NCBI GenBank assembly: GCA_937891875.1
Contig: CALATR010000834.1
Coordinates: forward strand, 1-10,138
DNA: 10,138 nt
Direction of reading: 5' to 3'
Origin: an uncultured Pseudomonadota bacterium
GTDB lineage: Bacteria; Myxococcota_A; UBA796; GCA-2862545
Shown: positions 6,226-10,138 of the stretch, in pieces
Layout: the number at the start of each line of letters is the position of its first letter
Numbering within the stretch: position 1 is the stretch's first letter
The notes under the pieces: generated by a model
Database searches by the model: none
What the model was told of the DNA's origin: nothing
What the model saw: only the letters and a program-made list of their open reading frames with translations
Made by a program: the position numbers and the translations under genes

Positions 6226-7391
6226 TCCGCCTGACCGCCGTGCTCACGCTGCTCGTGGCCTGCGCCAGCCCCAGCACGCGCGACCCCGCAGACCTCGCCT
6301 GCACCTCCCCTGCGCCGCCGGACGATCCCCTGGTGGACAGCCTCCAGATCCTCCTCGATGACCGCGTCGAGCGCGGCCTCCCCGGGATCAGCCTCGCCGT
6401 GGACCGCGGCGACGGCGAGCCCATCCACCTCGCCAGCGGGTTCGCCGACCTCGCGACCGCCACCCCGCTCGAGCCCTGCCACCTGACCCGAGCGGGCAGC
6501 ATCAACAAGACCGTCAACGCGGTCGTGGTGCTGCAGCTCGCCGAAGAAGGAACCTGGAACCTGGATGATCGCCTGGTCGACCACCTGCCGGCCGGCACGG
6601 CCGACGGCATCGCCAACGCCGAGCACGCCACCCTGCGTCAGGCGCTGCAGCACGCCACCGGCATGCCCAACTGGATCCACAGCCTGTACTTCCAGACCGC
6701 GAGCCTCGACGACCTCGACCGCGCGTGGTCCGCCGACGAGCTCCTCCGCTTCGCCCGCGCGATGGGTCCCGCCTTCCCTCCCGGCGAGGACGTCGCCTAC
6801 TCGAACACCAACACCTTGCTGCTGGGCCTGGCCATCGAGCACCGGACCGGCGAGCCGCTCGCCGACGTGTACCGCGCGCGGGTGTTCGAGCCCCTCGGCC
6901 TCCACCGGACCCGCTTTGCCGCACCCGATCCCGTACCTGACGATCTCATCGCCGGTTACGTGGACATCCGCAGCGACGGCCGTCTCCTGGACGCGACGTT
7001 CTACAGCGGCTGGGACGTGCACGCCGACGGTGGGCTCCTGAGTCACCCCGGCGACCTGGCCCTGCTGATGCGCGGTGCCAACGACGGCACGCTGCTCGAC
7101 GCCGACAGCCTCGCCGCCATGCACGACGCGCGCCTGCCGTCCTCCGTCGACCCCGGCTTCTACGAGACCGGGTACGGCCTCGGCGCCTTCCGCATCGAGA
7201 CCCCGGAGGGCACCTGGTGGATGCACTCCGGCGACGCCATCGGCTACTGGGCCACAGCCGCCTGGCGGGAGGAGGACGGGCTCGCCGTGTCGTGGTCGGT
7301 CAACGGCAACTACGGCACCCTCGACCCGCTGTTCTCGTCGAAGGAGACCTACGAGGCCGTGTTCGAGGCGATCGGACCCCCGGCGCGCTGA
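6222..7391 (+). CDS. Beta-lactamase-fold serine hydrolase lipoprotein (class C / D,D-peptidase family)
   Basis: The 389-residue product has all three motifs of the class C beta-lactamase/penicillin-binding protein fold. These are Ser93-x-x-Lys96 (SINK, the nucleophile and its base), Tyr193-x-Asn195 (YSN), and His335-Ser-Gly337 (HSG, in place of KTG). The family (Pfam Beta-lactamase type) includes D-alanyl-D-alanine carboxypeptidases, esterases and beta-lactamases; the exact substrate cannot be told from sequence. MIRLTAVLTLLVAC ends in a lipobox (LVAC) with lipidation Cys14, so it is likely a membrane-anchored periplasmic or outer-membrane enzyme. HSG rather than KTG is usual for esterase- and carboxypeptidase-like members, so antibiotic resistance should not be assumed. 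The start at 6222 lies within the stop of the barrel-like gene (ATGA), with AAGG about five bases upstream. A longer open frame from 5484 is Arg/Pro-rich and spurious. Confidence 0.92.
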   Translation: MIRLTAVLTLLVACASPSTRDPADLACTSPAPPDDPLVDSLQILLDDRVERGLPGISLAVDRGDGEPIHLASGFADLATATPLEPCHLTRAGSINKTVNAVVVLQLAEEGTWNLDDRLVDHLPAGTADGIANAEHATLRQALQHATGMPNWIHSLYFQTASLDDLDRAWSADELLRFARAMGPAFPPGEDVAYSNTNTLLLGLAIEHRTGEPLADVYRARVFEPLGLHRTRFAAPDPVPDDLIAGYVDIRSDGRLLDATFYSGWDVHADGGLLSHPGDLALLMRGANDGTLLDADSLAAMHDARLPSSVDPGFYETGYGLGAFRIETPEGTWWMHSGDAIGYWATAAWREEDGLAVSWSVNGNYGTLDPLFSSKETYEAVFEAIGPPAR

Positions 7392-7476
7392 TGCACCCGT
7401 CACGACACACACCGTTGTGCGCATCTCCCCTGTCGGCCTCCCCTCCCCGTGGCTACATCGGCCCCTTGGAGGAAAC

Positions 7477-8505
7477 GTGTCCGACCTCGTCATCGCCGCC
7501 GGTCACCTGGGCGCGCCCCCGTGGCCCACCCTCGACCCCTTCCTGTTCTGCGTCCACCACGTCGACCACTACCCGGCCGGCAACGAGGCCATGGGCCCGG
7601 TCGCGTCGCTGTCCGGCCGCAACATCGGCATGGACTTCGCCAACAAGGACGGCTGGAACATGTACCACGGTGACGTGATCCCGGGCTTCCCCCGGCATCC
7701 TCACCGGGGCTTCGAGACCGTGACCCTGGCCCGCAAGGGCTACATCGACCACTCCGACTCGCTCGGCGCCACCGCCCGCTTCGGCAAGGGCGACGTGCAG
7801 TGGATGACCGCCGGCAAGGGCGTCGTACACAGCGAGATGTTCCCGCTGGTCCGCCGCGACGGGCAGAACCCGACCGAGCTCTTCCAGATCTGGCTCAACC
7901 TGCCGCGCCAGGACAAGATGGTCGATCCCTACTTCACCATGCTCTGGTCGGAGACCATCCCGGTCCACCGCTTCACCGACGATGCCGGCAAGGCCATCGA
8001 GATCGTCACCATCGCCGGCGAGCTCGGCGCCACCCCGACCCCGGCTCCGCCCCCCAACTCCTGGGCGTCCCGGCCCGACAGCGATCTCGCCATCTGGACC
8101 CTCACCCTGGCCCCGGGCGCGACCTTCGAGCTGCCCCCCGCCGCCGGACCCGCGACCAACCGCGTGCTCTACGTGTTCGAAGGCAGCAGCGTGAAGATCG
8201 GCGATCGCAGCCTGCAGGGGCAGGTCATCGTGCAGCTGAAGGCCGACCAGCCCGCTCCGATCGTCGCCGGACCCCAGGGCAACCAGATCCTCATGCTCCA
8301 GGCCCGCCCCATCGGCGAGCCCGTCGCCCGCCACGGCCCCTTCGTGATGAACACCCGCGCCGAGATCGCCCAGGCCTACGAGGACTACCAGCGCACCCGC
8401 TTCGGCGGCTGGCCCTGGAAGAGCGACGGCCCGGCCCACGCCCGGGACAAGGCCCGCTTCGCCATCCACGCCGGCGGCCGCTTCGAGGAGCCCGTCAAGA
8501 GCTGA
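7477..8505 (+). CDS. Pirin-family protein
   Basis: Pirins are cupin-fold metalloproteins; members act as Fe-dependent transcription cofactors or quercetin dioxygenases. This 342-residue protein has the signature HPHRGFETVTL (His74, His76), then DHSDSLG, GDVQWMTAGKGVVHSE (His118, Glu120). These four residues correspond to the Fe-binding set His-x-His...His-x-Glu of the family, with the expected spacing of about 44. A C-terminal cupin half includes LYVFEGSSVKIGDRSL and NQILMLQARPIGEPVARHGPFVMNT, also typical. It is about 50 residues longer than common pirins (near 290), with extra sequence at the N-terminus and at the C-terminal end (WPWKSDGPAHARDKARFAIH). The start is GTG at 7477, preceded by a strong GGAGGAAAC. 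The 85-bp gap from the hydrolase gene suggests either a separate unit or the end of that operon. Enzyme or regulator cannot be decided. Confidence 0.93.
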   Translation: MSDLVIAAGHLGAPPWPTLDPFLFCVHHVDHYPAGNEAMGPVASLSGRNIGMDFANKDGWNMYHGDVIPGFPRHPHRGFETVTLARKGYIDHSDSLGATARFGKGDVQWMTAGKGVVHSEMFPLVRRDGQNPTELFQIWLNLPRQDKMVDPYFTMLWSETIPVHRFTDDAGKAIEIVTIAGELGATPTPAPPPNSWASRPDSDLAIWTLTLAPGATFELPPAAGPATNRVLYVFEGSSVKIGDRSLQGQVIVQLKADQPAPIVAGPQGNQILMLQARPIGEPVARHGPFVMNTRAEIAQAYEDYQRTRFGGWPWKSDGPAHARDKARFAIHAGGRFEEPVKS

Positions 8506-8542
8506 CCGGCCTGGAATCCGCCGCCAACGCCACCAGCCAGGG

Positions 8543-9271
8543 CTAGCGCGTCCAGCGCTCCACCATGCGCATCAGCGTGGCGGGCTGGACCGGCTTGCTC
8601 ATGTAGTCGTTCATGCCGGCGCTGATGCAGTCCTCGCGGTCGTCGGCGAAGCGGTTGGCGGACACGCCCAGGATCGGCACCCGGTTGCCCTGCCGACGCA
8701 GCGTCCGTGCGACCTCCTGGCCCGACATGCCCGGCATGGACATATCGAGCAGCACGACGTCCATCGGCTGGCGAGCCAGCACCTCCAGCGCCTGGACACC
8801 GCGGTCGACCGCCTGGGCCTGGGCCTGCGTGCGCAGGAGCATGCCGCAGAGCACCTCGCGGCTGACCGGATCATCGTCCACGACCAGCGCGCGGATCCCC
8901 ACCCTGGGCGTGGGCGGCGGCTCGAGGGTGGGCGCCCGGGCGATGGGGAAGGCGCCGTTCCAGGAGATGCTGGTGGTCATCGGCGAGAGCACCACCACCC
9001 GGACCCGGGCGTTCATCTGGGCGTCGAAGCCCATGAACTCCATGACCGCCATCATCCGGCGACCGCAGTGGTCGACCGCGCGCCCGATCACCGAGTCGAG
9101 CTCCTCGCGCAGCTGCTGCACCGGGACCAGCAACCCCGAAGGCACGCCGTCCCGCACCAGCACGCCGATCACGCACCCCCGCTGGCGGGCCGCGGGCTGG
9201 GCGCGCGCCACGGCCTCGCGGAGCTCCTCATCGAGGAGGACCGGCGTCGGTACGGGATCAGAAGCGGTCAT
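8543..9271 (-). CDS. Response regulator with C-terminal receiver domain and an unrecognised N-terminal domain
   Basis: The 242-residue protein carries a complete receiver domain at about 126-242: acidic pair Asp132/Asp133 in ALVVDDDPVSREVL, phospho-acceptor Asp176 in DVVLLDMSMPGMSG, Ser204 in GVSAN, and Lys226 in MSKPV. The MSKP ending is typical of receivers cut from, or related to, hybrid histidine kinases. Residues 1-115 (with Cys33 and Cys69, and LREELDSVIGRAVDHCGRRMM) match no domain I recognise and contain no DNA-binding or enzymatic motif I can see; an input- or partner-binding role is only a guess. A Pro-rich linker (PTLEPPPTPR) joins the two parts. No partner kinase lies in the window, so it is an orphan here. 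The start at 9271 has GAGGG seven bases upstream; upstream in-frame starts would overrun the divergent calpain gene. Confidence 0.88.
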   Translation of the reverse strand: MTASDPVPTPVLLDEELREAVARAQPAARQRGCVIGVLVRDGVPSGLLVPVQQLREELDSVIGRAVDHCGRRMMAVMEFMGFDAQMNARVRVVVLSPMTTSISWNGAFPIARAPTLEPPPTPRVGIRALVVDDDPVSREVLCGMLLRTQAQAQAVDRGVQALEVLARQPMDVVLLDMSMPGMSGQEVARTLRRQGNRVPILGVSANRFADDREDCISAGMNDYMSKPVQPATLMRMVERWTR

Positions 9272-9318
9272 CGTCGCACCCTCACCCGGCGATGCCTCGA
9301 CGGCAACGGCATTGCACT

Positions 9319-9330
9319 GTCCACGTGGAC
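9319..9330. promoter_or_regulatory. 12-bp perfect palindrome in the regulator/calpain divergent promoter
   Basis: GTCCACGTGGAC is a perfect palindrome with a CACGTG core, placed 48 bp from the regulator start and 56 bp from the calpain start, in a 115-bp gap that must serve both genes. It is a candidate operator for a dimeric regulator. In GC-rich DNA a 12-bp palindrome arises by chance a few times per 10 kb, so location is the main support. Confidence 0.35.
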
Positions 9331-9386
9331 GTGAGGCGCAACCTGCGCTAACGACGGGCCGCTCGCTCTCGAGCCTCGGAGAGTCC

Positions 9387-10138
9387 ATGTCCCGATCTGT
9401 TCTGTCGTTGACCACCGTTGTCGGCCTCACCGCGCTCCTCGCCGCGTGTGGTGACCCCGCGGACGCACCCGACGTGCTCCGCCCCAGCCTCACCATGATC
9501 CGGATCGGCGACGTCGAGCCGGTCGACCCGCCGGTGGTCCCCGATGACCACTACCTGCCCGGCATCCAGATCAAGTCCGAGGACTACGAGTACGACGAGA
9601 CCGGTCGCCGTCGTGGCTGGCCCCCTCCCCCGTTCGCGGGCGAGCCCGAGGACCTGTCCCGCATGCGCCAGCAGGACGACCCGCTCCCCCTCGAGAAGCA
9701 CGTCTCCTACGACTATCTCGCCGGATCCGGCCGCCTCTTCGACGGGGAGTCCGAGGAGGACACCCTGTCCTTCGACGACATCGAGCAGGGCGCCATCGGT
9801 GACTGCTACCTGGTCGCCGCCCTCTCCGCCGCAGCCTACGCCGACGCCGACGGCTCCGTGCGGGACGGCCTCGTCCGCGCCCAGTTCGACAGCGACGGCT
9901 ACGTCACCGGCTACGCCGTGCGCTTCTACGACGCCTGGGGCGATCCCCAGGACGTCATCGTCGACGCCGACCTGGTCCGCAAGAACGGCCGCCCCACCTA
10001 CGCCCGCTCGCTCGACACCGACAGCGACGGCGAGGAGTGGGTCGTCAGCCTCTTCGAGAAGGCCTACGCCGAGTGGCACGGCGGCTACCAGGACATCGGC
10101 GATGGCGGCTGGGCGGGCGACGTGCTCCAGGCCGTCAC
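9387..10138 (+). CDS. Calpain-family (C2) cysteine protease lipoprotein, 5' part (runs off right edge)
   Basis: The first 250 residues are in the window and the frame is open at the edge. The signature is DIEQGAIGDCYLVAALSAAA: Gln134 of the oxyanion hole and catalytic Cys140, matching the calpain QGxxGDCWxLAA core with Tyr for Trp. Further on, WVVSLFEKAYAEWHGGYQDI matches the calpain segment W...LEKAYAK..GSY and leads to GGWAGDVLQAVT, the stretch before the catalytic His, which is outside the window with the Asn. Calpains are Ca-regulated in animals; bacterial members are less well studied. LTALLAAC is a lipobox with Cys21, so the protein is predicted to be lipid-anchored in the envelope, facing periplasm or outside. 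Residues about 25-125 are acidic and Pro-rich (WPPPPF) and may be a linker or propeptide. The ATG at 9387 has GGAG five bases upstream. Confidence 0.87.
   Translation, partial: MSRSVLSLTTVVGLTALLAACGDPADAPDVLRPSLTMIRIGDVEPVDPPVVPDDHYLPGIQIKSEDYEYDETGRRRGWPPPPFAGEPEDLSRMRQQDDPLPLEKHVSYDYLAGSGRLFDGESEEDTLSFDDIEQGAIGDCYLVAALSAAAYADADGSVRDGLVRAQFDSDGYVTGYAVRFYDAWGDPQDVIVDADLVRKNGRPTYARSLDTDSDGEEWVVSLFEKAYAEWHGGYQDIGDGGWAGDVLQAV

Noticed and set aside
6222..7391. Antibiotic-resistance beta-lactamase
   Set aside because: The HSG third motif and the lipoprotein/barrel context fit the broad esterase/carboxypeptidase group better; sequence alone does not support resistance.
5715..7493. 592-codon open frame on the - strand opposite the barrel/hydrolase genes
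   Set aside because: Low-complexity Gly/Val/Arg composition and no motif; the + strand carries clear SxxK, YxN and HxG motifs.
8506..8542. CCTGG...CCAGG inverted repeat between the pirin and regulator stops as a bidirectional terminator
   Set aside because: Only 5 bp with a loop of over 20 bases and no T-run.

Overview
The window is GC-rich and densely coded. It combines a Ca-binding-repeat (FG-GAP type) protein, several short lipoprotein or secreted proteins, a single-domain-style response regulator, a calpain-like protease and a REP-associated tyrosine transposase. Taken together this suggests a large-genome bacterium of the Myxococcota (former Deltaproteobacteria) type. That assignment is inference from gene style and base composition; no rRNA or tRNA is present to confirm it.

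Layout, left to right. (1) The 3' part of an FG-GAP/VCBS-like repeat protein (+) enters from the left edge and converges on (2) a cytoplasmic S9-family serine peptidase (-) with an intact Ser-Asp-His triad. (3) About 280 bp upstream of the peptidase hold two families of short direct repeats, both with a 31-bp period. One family folds into hairpins with UUCG in the loop. (4) Directly next to these repeats is a REP-associated tyrosine transposase (RAYT, -) with a C-terminal helix-turn-helix, so the repeats may be its cognate palindromes. (5) A small secreted four-cysteine protein (+) converges on (6) a short uncharacterised protein (-) with a PD-(D/E)XK-like pattern. (7) A two-gene operon (+) follows: a small outer-membrane-barrel-like protein, whose Shine-Dalgarno sequence lies in a perfect hairpin, and a beta-lactamase-fold serine-hydrolase lipoprotein that starts by ATGA overlap. 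(8) A pirin-family protein (+, GTG start) converges on (9) a response regulator with an unrecognised N-terminal domain (-). (10) Divergent from the regulator, and cut by the right edge, is a lipoprotein with the N-terminal half of a calpain (C2) cysteine protease domain. The two share a 115-bp promoter gap with a 12-bp perfect palindrome.

Most genes look like chromosomal housekeeping or accessory genes with no obvious shared pathway. The items most worth following up are the RAYT with its adjacent 31-bp repeats, the bacterial calpain lipoprotein with its divergent response regulator, and the hairpin over the ribosome binding site of the barrel/hydrolase operon. I found no CRISPR array, tRNA, rRNA, integrase or convincing intrinsic terminator.
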